Shown here: positions 25,356 to 33,925 of the stretch, one piece after another | Numbering within the stretch: the first letter of the stretch is position 1 | Layout of the letters: each line of letters opens with the position of its first letter | Origin: Azospirillum halopraeferens DSM 3675 | GTDB taxonomy: Bacteria > Pseudomonadota > Alphaproteobacteria > Azospirillales > Azospirillaceae | DNA: 64,000 nt | NCBI RefSeq assembly: GCF_000429625.1 | Contig: NZ_AUCF01000016.1 | Coordinates: forward strand, 1-64,000 | Direction: 5' to 3' | The notes under the pieces: model-generated | Told to the model about the DNA's origin: nothing | Seen by the model: only the letters and a program-made list of their open reading frames with translations | Databases searched by the model: none | Made by a program: the position numbers and the translations under genes

Positions 25356-26233
25356 CATGGCACCTCCAAAGGAAACCGGCCTTCGGCCAACCGCGCAGCC
25401 AGGCGGAGCGCCGGGAGAGAGCCATCGGCGATGAGGCGCCGGTAGGCTTCCATGCGCCAGGCACCGTTGTCGACAGTGGCCAGTTCCGCCGCGTCCAGCA
25501 GCGGGCCGAGCGCCGGATCGGCGCCGGCCGTTGCGGCAAGAGCGGACACCGGCACGGAGGACGGAGCAAAAGCCTGAACGTTGATCTTCACGGTGTTCAT
25601 GCTGTCCGTGAGCGTGATGCGGTAAGACCCCGGCGTGAAGCTCCCTTTCGGCAGAACGATATCGGCCCGGCCCTCATTCTGCAGACCGGTCAATTCAATA
25701 AGCGCCTGCGAATCGGCTTCGAGGGTAATGGAGACCCCGCCTTGCCCGCCGACCCAGGCGATCGGCAGGCGGTCGCCCGTGGCGACGATCCGGTTGCCCT
25801 TGTCCCTTTGCAGCGGCACGGACAGTGCGGCGGTGCGCACACTGATGACATGCCTCTTTTCAGAGCCATCGGCAGGCCCGAACAGCCTATTGAGCCAATT
25901 GAACAGATTGTCCGGAAGCGAAGAGTCCGGACCGCGCGCAGCAACCGTGTGGGGACGATCAGGGCCCACGTGAATGGTCCGGAATGCCCCTCCCGCCGGT
26001 GCCATCTCGATCGTCGCGGCAGCGGCGGCGGAGATCACATCCTCCTCGCCGACGCGGAAAAGTTGTCCCGGAGGAATGGTCTCGGCGATGTCAGGCCGGC
26101 CCTTGCGACGGACCTCCACACCGACGCTTTCGGTGTAGCACAAGGCATGCCCCGCCGTCGCAAAGGCCACCGCCGGGGGCGGGGCGGCAACGACCAGCAC
26201 GAGGATGGCCAGGACCAGGCGCAGGATCGTCAT
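25355..26233 (-). CDS. exported FecR-like protein of the CHAT/CHASE2 cluster
   Basis: A 292-aa protein with a clear signal peptide (MTILRLVLAILVLVVAAPPP, cleavage probably after AVAFA). The first 90 mature residues resemble a FecR/iron-regulated repeat fold: IPPGQLFRVGEEDVISAAAAATIEM matches the LKVGD...GDTIRTG-type pattern. A second beta-rich region (about 140-220) has IAWVGGQGGVSITLEADSQ. The C-terminal 75 residues are helical. FecR-like domains often pair with CHASE2 proteins in other bacteria as extracytoplasmic sensors. It is the last gene, 5 nt after CHASE2. The FecR assignment is by eye and needs a profile search. Confidence 0.6.
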   Translation of the reverse strand: MTILRLVLAILVLVVAAPPPAVAFATAGHALCYTESVGVEVRRKGRPDIAETIPPGQLFRVGEEDVISAAAAATIEMAPAGGAFRTIHVGPDRPHTVAARGPDSSLPDNLFNWLNRLFGPADGSEKRHVISVRTAALSVPLQRDKGNRIVATGDRLPIAWVGGQGGVSITLEADSQALIELTGLQNEGRADIVLPKGSFTPGSYRITLTDSMNTVKINVQAFAPSSVPVSALAATAGADPALGPLLDAAELATVDNGAWRMEAYRRLIADGSLPALRLAARLAEGRFPLEVP

Positions 26234-26238
26234 GTCGG

Positions 26239-27789
26239 TTACTCCACGGGTTCAACGGGACGGGTGGCGGCGGACGGCGGGGCCGACGCGGGCAACCCAT
26301 CCGGCGCGGAGATCGGGGGAAGTGGAGCCCGGGCCGGTGGCGCGGCTTCGGTCCGTCCATGCCGCGCGTGCATGACCCGGTGAAGAATCTTGTGATGGAC
26401 ATAGGCGCTGATGGCCGGAACCGTCGCATCGACCCAGAACCCGGCACCCCACAGATACACCCCGAAGGCGGGAACGACGACCAGGCACGAAGCCGCCGGA
26501 AGCAGAGCCGCCGGGGCCACCGGAAGCCGCCACCGGGTCAGAACAACGATCAGGACCGCAGCCACGGCACTGATCGGAAGCTCGACCGTCAGAATGACTC
26601 CGAGCTTGCTCAGCGGTTTCGGCGGCGTCAGATTGACGACGGTGTTGAGGGCGTTGGCCAGAACGTACACGCCGGGCATTTGCCCCAGCGGCGTCACCGG
26701 CCAATCGCCGGAGTCGCGATGGACGCTGCCGATGAGCACGATGCGGCCGCGCACCGCGTCCGGCCCCGGCAACACCCCGTTTTCCGTCACGAGCCGGGCC
26801 GGAAGTCGTTCCACGATCGCCCGGCTCCGGTCCGAAGGAACGTCCCGGGGCAACGTGAACATGGTCAGAGTTTCGATCCGGTCGGCCCGCGGGTCCATTG
26901 CGACGGTTCGCCCGTTGAGCAAGGTTCCTGCGATGAGGTCCCGGCCCGCACCCGGGCAGGGCACGGGATCGATCCCGGTGCAGCCCGCCGCCGCCAACGC
27001 AAGAGTGCGGTCCAGATCCGCCATCGCAGCGGTGATCCATCCGTCGGACGGACGCGGGACGACGGCGGCCACGGCCAGGGCGGCCGACGGCACGAGTCCG
27101 GCCTCCCCGCGATCGGAGCGGCAGTCCCGTTCCCAGGGCGACGGCCGGACCAACAGCCCGTCGCTCTTCGAAGCCGACATGATGGTACTGACCCAGTGGA
27201 CCTGAGGGCTGGCCGCAACGACTCCGTCATAGGGGGTCGGTAGGGACGGGGTGCAGTCCGCACGAGCCCCGGCGTGGTTGAACTCGCGCACCAGAAAGAC
27301 CGGAACCCCCCGCGGATCCTGCAGGGACGCCAGAACGCCCTGAAGCTCCCGGTCCGGTTCCGCAACCCCGGCGATCCGGTAGTCGAGGAGGACCGCTGCG
27401 GCCCCGCCCTCCACCGCGAAACGCACCAGGCGGGCAAGCCGATCGTGCGGTGCGCGCGATTCCGCCCTGCTGTCGGCCTTCCTCCAGAGTTGATACGTCT
27501 CCTCATCGTTCTCCAGGATGAAAAAGCCCGCGACGGGTGCCTTAACGGGCGGAACGTTCTGCCAGATCATGGCGGAGTAATCGAAGAAGAACCGATCCAC
27601 CCTGTATTTGAACGCCGTTCCCTGCATCAGCCCGACGACGGTCGACACCACCAGAGCGGTGACGACTCCGAGGAACGTCAGCACGACGATTCTCCCGGCA
27701 TCGGACCGGATCGCGGCCCCGAACCGGCGCCCCCCCGCGGAGCCGCTCCGCGTAGCCTCCCCCTCCCCGGTATCCTGTTGTCCCGTCAT
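26239..27789 (-). CDS. CHASE2-domain inner-membrane protein without output domain
   Basis: The 516-aa protein has one N-terminal membrane helix (about 33-57), a large extracytoplasmic domain with CHASE2 features (FFFDYSAMIWQ, AAVLLDYRIAGVAEPD, RGRIVLIGSVHRDSGDWPVTPLG and GVYVLANALNTVVN), then hydrophobic helices between about 382 and 450. A proline/alanine-rich cytoplasmic tail follows. CHASE2 proteins usually end in a kinase, cyclase or GGDEF domain; none is present, so signalling must go through partners. GGAG lies six bases before ATG 27789; a second ATG is four codons upstream. It follows the CHAT gene after 120 nt that contain two hairpins. Confidence 0.85.
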   Translation of the reverse strand: MTGQQDTGEGEATRSGSAGGRRFGAAIRSDAGRIVVLTFLGVVTALVVSTVVGLMQGTAFKYRVDRFFFDYSAMIWQNVPPVKAPVAGFFILENDEETYQLWRKADSRAESRAPHDRLARLVRFAVEGGAAAVLLDYRIAGVAEPDRELQGVLASLQDPRGVPVFLVREFNHAGARADCTPSLPTPYDGVVAASPQVHWVSTIMSASKSDGLLVRPSPWERDCRSDRGEAGLVPSAALAVAAVVPRPSDGWITAAMADLDRTLALAAAGCTGIDPVPCPGAGRDLIAGTLLNGRTVAMDPRADRIETLTMFTLPRDVPSDRSRAIVERLPARLVTENGVLPGPDAVRGRIVLIGSVHRDSGDWPVTPLGQMPGVYVLANALNTVVNLTPPKPLSKLGVILTVELPISAVAAVLIVVLTRWRLPVAPAALLPAASCLVVVPAFGVYLWGAGFWVDATVPAISAYVHHKILHRVMHARHGRTEAAPPARAPLPPISAPDGLPASAPPSAATRPVEPVE

Positions 27790-27837
27790 GCGAAACTCCA
27801 TCGGACCATTAACGGTTCAAACACCCGGACTCATATC

Positions 27838-27858
27838 GATCAATGCAAAGCATTGATC
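27838..27858. repeat. perfect palindrome GATCAATGC-AAA-GCATTGATC
   Basis: A 21-bp inverted repeat with 9-bp arms, 49 bp before the CHASE2 start. The same arms occur at 57092-57113 with a CCGG centre. It could be an operator or an mRNA hairpin. Confidence 0.7.
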
Positions 27859-27869
27859 TGTCGGGATTC

Positions 27870-27908
27870 ACGGCCGGAAACCAATGGTACGGATCTTTTT
27901 CCGGCCGT
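27870..27908 (-). terminator. intercistronic stem-loop after the CHAT gene
   Basis: ACGGCCGGAAA (27870-27880) pairs perfectly with TTTCCGGCCGT (27898-27908) over a 17-nt loop, directly after the CHAT stop codon. No U-run follows the stem, so partial termination or mRNA processing is likelier than full termination. Confidence 0.55.
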
Positions 27909-27909
27909 A

Positions 27910-30297
27910 TCACATCCTCCCATCCGCTCCGATGACCGAGAATCCCGCCCAGAAGTAGGGGTGTGGTTTCTCCCGCATCATCGCCACCCGGGCGGTGCTC
28001 ATGGCCTCCGCCGCCGGCTCCCCGCGCCGGAGCGCTTCGTAGAAATGCGCCATGAGACGGGCGCTGGCGCTGTCGTCCACCTTCCAGTGGCTTCCCACCA
28101 CCGTTCGTGCCCCGGCAGCCAGGAAGCTCTCGGCCAGGCTAAGAAGGTCATCGCCGGTCGCCCTCTCCCGGAGTGCGGACTCGCACGCGCTCAACACCGC
28201 CATGGCGACCGGAAGGTGCAGGGCGTGGATCTGCTCCACCGTCAGGTCCCCGTCGGCGGGTGTGCCGGCCAGCAACAGGCGGCTCTTCATCGGATCGTTG
28301 CGGTTGAAGGTTCCGTGCGCGGCGATGTGCAGGAACGATTTGCCGCGCACCCCGGCGGCCAGGCGGTCTACCGTCGCATCGGCGCGGATGTAGGGTGTGG
28401 TCTGAGGAAAGATCCGCCGGATGGCGTCCGCCTCCTCCTCGGCATGGGGCAGCGACCAGTCCTTCCCGGGGTCTTGCCGCAGCGGATTGGCGAGGACCAA
28501 CCCCCGCGGGGGCCGGCGGGCACCGTCGTCGGGGCGCAGAGCAGCCAGAGCGCTCAGGCTCGGGACGACGCGCAGGCGGTGGGTCGCCGCCAGGGGGCGC
28601 TCCCCGTCGTGCAGCGCCCCCAGCGGTATGGCGAACAGGCTGCCGAACGGCACCACCAGAAGATCCCTGGCGTCGGTTACCGCGAGCACCGGCCGGATCA
28701 AATGATCATACAGCCGCCGTGCCAACCGCTCATACCCGGTGCCCTCCGAAGTCTGAAGGGATTCAAGGAACACCTCCAGCCCGACCGGTGCCGGCCCCGG
28801 GGCACGATGGGCGGTGATGCGATCACCTTCGATGACCAGGGCGTGCCAGTGGTTCCGCACGGCGACGTACACGATCGCCGCCTGCCCGGGCTGTAGAGGC
28901 GGCAGCAGTTCGCGCCAGCGTCTCGGCTGCGCTCCGGTCATCCGGGCCAGAACGGGTGAGTTCCGTTCGATGCGCGCCAACACCGCGCGCTGCTCCCGGA
29001 GCGCGTCGGCGACCCCCGGTGCGGAGGTCTGAAGGCGCAGAATCTGGTCGGCGTTGCGGCGGGCGGCCAGGAGGTCCGCTGCCCGGTCGGGGGTGGTGTC
29101 GTGCGGCACCAGGACCGCTACGTTGGCCAGCCGCTCCACCAGGAGGCGGCCTTTCGCCCGCTCGATGGTTTCCAGCGCCCCTTCCGTGTCACGCTGTGCG
29201 ATCTGCAGCTCGAACAGGTCGCCGTAGACCTCCCCGGTGTCCGCCTCGAACGCCGCCAGCGCCGGGTCACCGGCTATGGCGGACCGGCTCTGCTCGATCA
29301 CCGCGATGGCCGCCCGGTACCGCTCCGCCGCGGCTGCCGGGTGTCCGGCGTTCTGCTCAAGCCGGCCGGAGAGATGGAGGACCTGCCAATGAACCCCGGC
29401 GTAGGCGGCGATGTGGGGGAAGGTGCGCAAGCGGTCCAGATAACGAGACGCTTCGGTGGTGTGACCCAGCGCAAAAAGGCAGCGCGCCGCCAGGAACTCC
29501 ACATGAACGTTTGCAGCCGGGGCGTGGGAATGGGTGCCCAGGTACCCGATCTCGAATCCCCCCACAAGGTCCAGCCGGAACGTGGTCCGGCGGCCGGAGG
29601 TCAGGTCGCCCAGGCCGTACTCGTCGAGAAGGCGCCGGTTCGGGTCGCGAAGCAGCCGCAACGCGTTGGCGCAGTCGCCATATTCGGCATAGAGCGATGC
29701 GGCGAAGTACACGGGCTCCGGCTTCTGATGCCGGGCGAGGCTGTCGGCCACCGCTGTCGACGCCGTTGGTTCGCCGGTCCGGGCATTGTAGCGGGCTATG
29801 GCCAGCGCGTGGAGAAAGGCGTCATGAACGCCGGCGTCGGGGCGGAGCTGGTCACGAGCCGCCTCGAACCGGCCCTGGGCGAGAAACAGCAGGGCGCCGC
29901 GGCGGCGGGCGGCGGCGGCGGCCGTTTGATCGCCCGCCTGCTCGGCCTGCCGGCGGTAGTGCTCGTTGCAGTCCTCCGCCGGCTTGAACGCCTGCGCCTT
30001 CAGATGCAGGTCGCACAGCAGGTTCAGCTCGGCGAGCGAGAGAGCGCCGGTTGGCCGCGCGGCCAGTCGCTGCCGCAACGGTGCCAGAGCGCCGTCGGCG
30101 ATGGCCTGCCGCACGCCGGCGTCGATGCCCTGCGCTTCCTGCTGCCGCTCGCCGATCGAACGGTCGACGACAAACAGCGCGGAGCCGCAGCCGGTCAGGG
30201 CAACGGTAAGCAGGACGGCCGTCGCGCGACGCCACGCCGGGACACGCCGGCGCTCGCCCCGCCGCGGGCCGCCGGGTTCAGAAGCGGTATCCGACAT
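27910..30297 (-). CDS. CHAT-domain (caspase-like) lipoprotein with helical repeats
   Basis: The 795-aa protein starts with a basic stretch and hydrophobic run ending in a lipobox (LTGC, Cys37), so it is predicted to be a lipoprotein. Residue +2 is Gly, which would not retain it in the inner membrane. Residues about 55-400 are helix-turn-helix repeats of the TPR type. The C-terminal CHAT peptidase domain (about 480-795) keeps the His-Cys dyad: H661 in FLHIAAHGTF and C705 in VLSACESA, followed by GSHWKVDD. CHAT proteases such as separase and TPR-CHAT cleave specific partners. The gene overlaps the barrel gene by 20 nt. Confidence 0.9.
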   Translation of the reverse strand: MSDTASEPGGPRRGERRRVPAWRRATAVLLTVALTGCGSALFVVDRSIGERQQEAQGIDAGVRQAIADGALAPLRQRLAARPTGALSLAELNLLCDLHLKAQAFKPAEDCNEHYRRQAEQAGDQTAAAAARRRGALLFLAQGRFEAARDQLRPDAGVHDAFLHALAIARYNARTGEPTASTAVADSLARHQKPEPVYFAASLYAEYGDCANALRLLRDPNRRLLDEYGLGDLTSGRRTTFRLDLVGGFEIGYLGTHSHAPAANVHVEFLAARCLFALGHTTEASRYLDRLRTFPHIAAYAGVHWQVLHLSGRLEQNAGHPAAAAERYRAAIAVIEQSRSAIAGDPALAAFEADTGEVYGDLFELQIAQRDTEGALETIERAKGRLLVERLANVAVLVPHDTTPDRAADLLAARRNADQILRLQTSAPGVADALREQRAVLARIERNSPVLARMTGAQPRRWRELLPPLQPGQAAIVYVAVRNHWHALVIEGDRITAHRAPGPAPVGLEVFLESLQTSEGTGYERLARRLYDHLIRPVLAVTDARDLLVVPFGSLFAIPLGALHDGERPLAATHRLRVVPSLSALAALRPDDGARRPPRGLVLANPLRQDPGKDWSLPHAEEEADAIRRIFPQTTPYIRADATVDRLAAGVRGKSFLHIAAHGTFNRNDPMKSRLLLAGTPADGDLTVEQIHALHLPVAMAVLSACESALRERATGDDLLSLAESFLAAGARTVVGSHWKVDDSASARLMAHFYEALRRGEPAAEAMSTARVAMMREKPHPYFWAGFSVIGADGRM

Positions 30298-31669
30298 TGG
30301 CCTTGAACGCGTTGAAATTGTTGCCCACGGTGTAGGTCAGGCCGAGCCGGAAGGAATCCCATTGCTGGCCGTCATCGGTCTGCCGGGTCCCGGCCACCAG
30401 GCCGATCTCGTTGTAGCGCCGCACGTAGAGCCGGTCGCCGAACGTTTCGGTGTCGGTCACGTAGGCCTGCCATCGCATGGGACGCTCGAACAGCACGAGG
30501 TCAAGCGGCCCCTCCACGCTGATGCCGTTCTTCAGGACCACATTGCGGAGCTGATAGTCGAACGAATAGCCCTGCACGGAAAAGCTGCCCGAGCGGTAGT
30601 ATCCGATGCCGTTGCCGATCCCGATCTCCAGGGAGCCGACATGGAAGCGGTAAAGGCTCGTCAGATCGGCGGAGTACATCAGCGCCGCGGACCCCAGTTC
30701 CACCGAGCCGGCGGCACCGACGCGCACCGAGGGCGTCAGGAACCAGGTGTCGGGGATGACGGGAACGCGCAGGGCGGTGCCGAACGACGCGATGCCCGAA
30801 TGCGCCTCTTCCGTGCGCACGTAGGTGAGCGGCAGGTCGAAGATCAGCGCGTAGCCGGGATCGGCGAAGTGGTACGCGTATTTGAACGGCAGATGGACCG
30901 CCAGACTGGTGTAGCCGCCCGAGTACGCCATGCCCAGGTCACCACCGGCCGTGAACTGGTTGGGCATGACCGGACGGCCCGAATCGTCCGCCCGCCGCGG
31001 CGGCACACTGTCGAGGGTGCCGATGCCGGTGGCCGTGGTGAAGGAGGAGGCGCTCATCTGCGCCTGCAGGCTGTTGGGGTTGCCGGCCACCGGGTCGACC
31101 GGTGACGTCGCCGCCAGTTCACGCAGCAGGCGCGACATGATGTCATCGCCGTTCTTGAGCAGGAAGTCCCTGAACTGGCGCTGACTGGCGTTGCGCGTGC
31201 CGCCGTCGAAGGTGAGGTCGATGCCGATGGACGGAACGCCGAACCGCAGGGCCGTCTCGTTGGCCGCATAGGACGCGGTGGCGGCGAGACCGCGGATGTA
31301 CAGCGCCGCCGACGCCGCCGATGTCGGTGTGTAGACGCTGAGATAGGATTGCAGATTCGCGTTCGTCAGGCTGTTGGCCAGCGAACTGATGTCCCGGAAG
31401 GACACCACCGCGTGCTGAGCGCCGCCGGACACGTAGCTGGTGATCAACGGGGCACCGGCATCGGGCATGCGAGGGCCCACGCCGCCATCGATCTCGGTGC
31501 CAGCGGTGGTTCCCACCCCTCCCGGCAGCGGCACTGAAGCTTCCAGGCGGAACAGGTCCTTCGCCTGCACACCGGATGGGCCGAGGGTCGGAAGCAGGAC
31601 CGCGGACGCAATCGCTGCTTGCTTCGCAAAAACACCCATTCTCCCAGTGATAGAACCACGCAGGCCCAT
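30278..31669 (-). CDS. outer-membrane beta-barrel protein of the CHAT cluster
   Basis: A 463-aa exported protein. The signal peptide spans residues 1 to about 36 (two basic patches, hydrophobic AAIASAVLLPTLG, then VQA). The C-terminal half has alternating strands such as YALIFDLPLTYVRT and SFRLGLTYTVG, and the chain ends FKANVGYRF. A terminal Phe after alternating residues is the outer-membrane barrel insertion signal. The N-terminal 200 residues look like a periplasmic or surface domain. I do not recognise a named family. ATG 31669 has GGGGGA five bases before it, better than the ATGs at 31690/31687. It is first in the cluster, preceded by an unusually AT-rich region. Confidence 0.75.
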   Translation of the reverse strand: MGLRGSITGRMGVFAKQAAIASAVLLPTLGPSGVQAKDLFRLEASVPLPGGVGTTAGTEIDGGVGPRMPDAGAPLITSYVSGGAQHAVVSFRDISSLANSLTNANLQSYLSVYTPTSAASAALYIRGLAATASYAANETALRFGVPSIGIDLTFDGGTRNASQRQFRDFLLKNGDDIMSRLLRELAATSPVDPVAGNPNSLQAQMSASSFTTATGIGTLDSVPPRRADDSGRPVMPNQFTAGGDLGMAYSGGYTSLAVHLPFKYAYHFADPGYALIFDLPLTYVRTEEAHSGIASFGTALRVPVIPDTWFLTPSVRVGAAGSVELGSAALMYSADLTSLYRFHVGSLEIGIGNGIGYYRSGSFSVQGYSFDYQLRNVVLKNGISVEGPLDLVLFERPMRWQAYVTDTETFGDRLYVRRYNEIGLVAGTRQTDDGQQWDSFRLGLTYTVGNNFNAFKANVGYRF

Positions 31670-31674
31670 GCATA

Positions 31675-31814
31675 TCCCCCAATACATCAATATTCATAAT
31701 GCTGATCCATTGTATTGATATTTTTATATATGCCGTCAATCCCGAAGAAACATTCTTCGGATTATCGCATTTGCGCGGCAGAAATCACATACATAAGAAT
31801 TCATTTGCATGAAT
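31675..31814 (-). promoter_or_regulatory. AT-rich control region upstream of the CHAT cluster
   Basis: This stretch is strikingly AT-rich against its neighbours and holds three perfect inverted repeats: ATCAATA/TATTGAT (31686-31692 with 31713-31719), CCGAAGAA-ACA-TTCTTCGG (31742-31760) and ATTCAT-TTGC-ATGAAT (31799-31814). TATTTTTATATA at 31718-31730 could supply a -10. The LysR stop lies at 31887. It probably contains the cluster promoter and binding sites for one or more regulators; none is identified. Confidence 0.55.
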
Positions 31815-31886
31815 ACTATGAGTCGGAGAGGTGACTGTCATGCGCACGGGACTGGAAGCGTTGGGCTGATACGCCCTCCCGGACGG

Positions 31887-32798
31887 TCAGCCCGGTTCCG
31901 CCGTGGCGCCGAGGGTGCGCAGGTGGGCGGCTAGGCCGTCGACGAAGACGCGGACCTTCGCCGGGATGTGGCGGTTGGACGGGTAGACCGCGTGCACCGC
32001 GTGGGGCGCGAATCGCCAGTCGGGCAGGACGGGCTCCAGCTCCCCCGCCGCCACCCGCGGGGCGAGGTGGATCCCGTGGATCAGGCCGATGCCGAGACCG
32101 GCGGCGATGGCCTCGCCGGTCAGGGCCGAACTGTCGGAGCGCAGCACCGGGCGCACCGCCACCCGCGCCGTCTCGCCCGAGCGGTGGGTGAGCTGCACGG
32201 TCTCGCCGTCCCGCACCTCGGCGTGCAGGATGTAGGCGTGGCCCGCCAGGTCGGCGGGATGGCGCGGCCGGCCCGCGCGGTCGAGATAGGCGGGCGTCGC
32301 CGCCAGGCCGCGCTCCAGGGTGCCGATGCGCCGCACCACCAGCCGTTCGTCGCTCAGCGCGCCCATGCGGATCGCCACGTCCAGCCGCTCGGCCACCACA
32401 TCGACGAACCGGTCGGACAGCGACACGTCCAGCAGCAGGTCCGGGTGGGCCCGCTTGAACGCCAGGAGATGGGCGGCGAGCACGCTGGTGCCGAAGCCGA
32501 CCGGGGCGCCGACCGCCAGCCGGCCGGTCATCGCCGCGTCCGCCCGGCCGACGCTGCGGTCCGCCTCCTCCAGCCGGTCGAGAACGGCGCGCGCATGCTC
32601 CAGGTAGCGCGCCCCCGCCTCGGTCGGCGTCACCGCCCGGGTGGTCCGGTCCAGCAGGCGCACACCCAACCGGTCCTCCAGCGCCCGCACCTGCTGGCTC
32701 ACCGCCGGCTGCGTCCGGCCCAGCGCCGCAGCGGCGGCCGAAAAGCCGCCGCGCTCGCACACACTCACGAAGCTGGTCAGCATGGCCAGACGATCCAT
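31887..32798 (-). CDS. LysR-family transcriptional regulator
   Basis: A 303-aa LysR protein: N-terminal wHTH (GGFSAAAAALGRTQPAVSQQ, about 17-36), then a periplasmic-binding-like effector domain with DLLLDVSLSDRFVDVV and GLGIGLIHG. It is divergent from the exported MBL protein at 32928, its likely target. ATG 32798 (MDRLAMLTSF) fits the usual LysR start; an ATG six codons upstream is possible. It is on the same strand as the CHAT cluster but 217 nt away. Confidence 0.88.
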   Translation of the reverse strand: MDRLAMLTSFVSVCERGGFSAAAAALGRTQPAVSQQVRALEDRLGVRLLDRTTRAVTPTEAGARYLEHARAVLDRLEEADRSVGRADAAMTGRLAVGAPVGFGTSVLAAHLLAFKRAHPDLLLDVSLSDRFVDVVAERLDVAIRMGALSDERLVVRRIGTLERGLAATPAYLDRAGRPRHPADLAGHAYILHAEVRDGETVQLTHRSGETARVAVRPVLRSDSSALTGEAIAAGLGIGLIHGIHLAPRVAAGELEPVLPDWRFAPHAVHAVYPSNRHIPAKVRVFVDGLAAHLRTLGATAEPG

Positions 32799-32927
32799 CG
32801 GCCGTAACCCGTCCATTGATCATCGCTGCTTATAGGTATTAGAGGATTTCGCAGGGAACCGGAAGACAGCGTTATGGACTACGGTTGGCGTGCGGCCACG
32901 GGGCCGCGATCCACGCGGAGGCTTCCC

Positions 32928-33911
32928 ATGTTCCCGTCCCGACGCCACATCCTCGCCGGGGCCGCTGCGGCGGCCGTCACCACCGTTTCGGCGCGTCCGT
33001 CCGCCGCCACCGCCGCGACGGCCGCGCCACCGCCGCCGGCCGGGCGGGAGCCGCTTCCCGGTGCCGTGCGCCGGCGCATCGGGGCGGTCACGGTCACCGC
33101 CCTGCTGGACGGCTTCATCACCCTGCCGCCGGAGCTGTTTCCCGCCGCCGATCCCGACGACGCCGCGTCCCTTGCCGCCGCCGCGTTCCAGCCGGCGCAG
33201 CCGCGGCTCAGCCCGGTCAACGCCTATCTGGTGGAAACCGGCGCGCGCACCATCCTGATCGACGCCGGCGGCGCCGGGGCCATCGGGCCGACGCTCGGCC
33301 GGCTCCCCGCCGCCCTGGCGGCCGCGGGGGTCGCGCCGGAGCGGATCGACGCGGTGCTGGTCACCCACCTGCACCCCGACCACGTCGCCGGCCTGCTGAC
33401 CCCGCAGGGCGAGGCCGCCTTCGCCAACGCCGAACTGATCGTCCCCGAAACGGAGCACGCCCACTGGCACGACGACGGGGCGCTGAACCGGGCGCCCGAG
33501 ACGGTCCGGCCGCTCTTCCGGACCGCCCGTTCCGTCACCGCCGCCTATGCCCGCCGCCTGACACTGATCGGCGGCGACGCCGCGGTCGACGGGCCGCTGC
33601 GCACCGCGGCGCTGCCCGGCCACACCCCCGGCCACTGCGGCGTCCTGGTGGATTCCGACGGCGCCGCCCTGTTCATCATGGGCGACGCCGTCCACCACGC
33701 GGCCTACCAGTTCGCCCGCCCGGACTGGAGCGTCGTCTTCGACGTGGACCCGGACGCGGCCGCCGCCACCCGGACCCGGGCGCTGGACCGCGCCGCCGCC
33801 GAGCGCGTCATGGTCGCCGGCATGCACTTGCCCTTCCCCGGCTTCGGCCATGTCGCCCGCGACGGCGACGCGTTCCGCTTCGTCCCGGCGGAGTGGGCCT
33901 ACGGCGAGTGA
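32928..33911 (+). CDS. exported MBL-fold metallo-hydrolase
   Basis: The 327-aa protein has a twin-arginine-type signal (SRRHILAG, then AAAAAVTTVSA), so it is probably folded in the cytoplasm and exported. The metallo-beta-lactamase core has the complete metal motif VTHLHPDHVAGL near 145, LPGHTPGHCG near 222 and MGDAVHHAAYQF near 245. The likely substrates are lactones (quorum-quenching type) or small esters; this is inferred from the fold. GGAGG lies seven bases before ATG 32928. It is divergent from a LysR gene and convergent with the beta-lactamase gene. Confidence 0.88.
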   Translation: MFPSRRHILAGAAAAAVTTVSARPSAATAATAAPPPPAGREPLPGAVRRRIGAVTVTALLDGFITLPPELFPAADPDDAASLAAAAFQPAQPRLSPVNAYLVETGARTILIDAGGAGAIGPTLGRLPAALAAAGVAPERIDAVLVTHLHPDHVAGLLTPQGEAAFANAELIVPETEHAHWHDDGALNRAPETVRPLFRTARSVTAAYARRLTLIGGDAAVDGPLRTAALPGHTPGHCGVLVDSDGAALFIMGDAVHHAAYQFARPDWSVVFDVDPDAAAATRTRALDRAAAERVMVAGMHLPFPGFGHVARDGDAFRFVPAEWAYGE

Positions 33912-33925
33912 TCCGATGGCCGACG

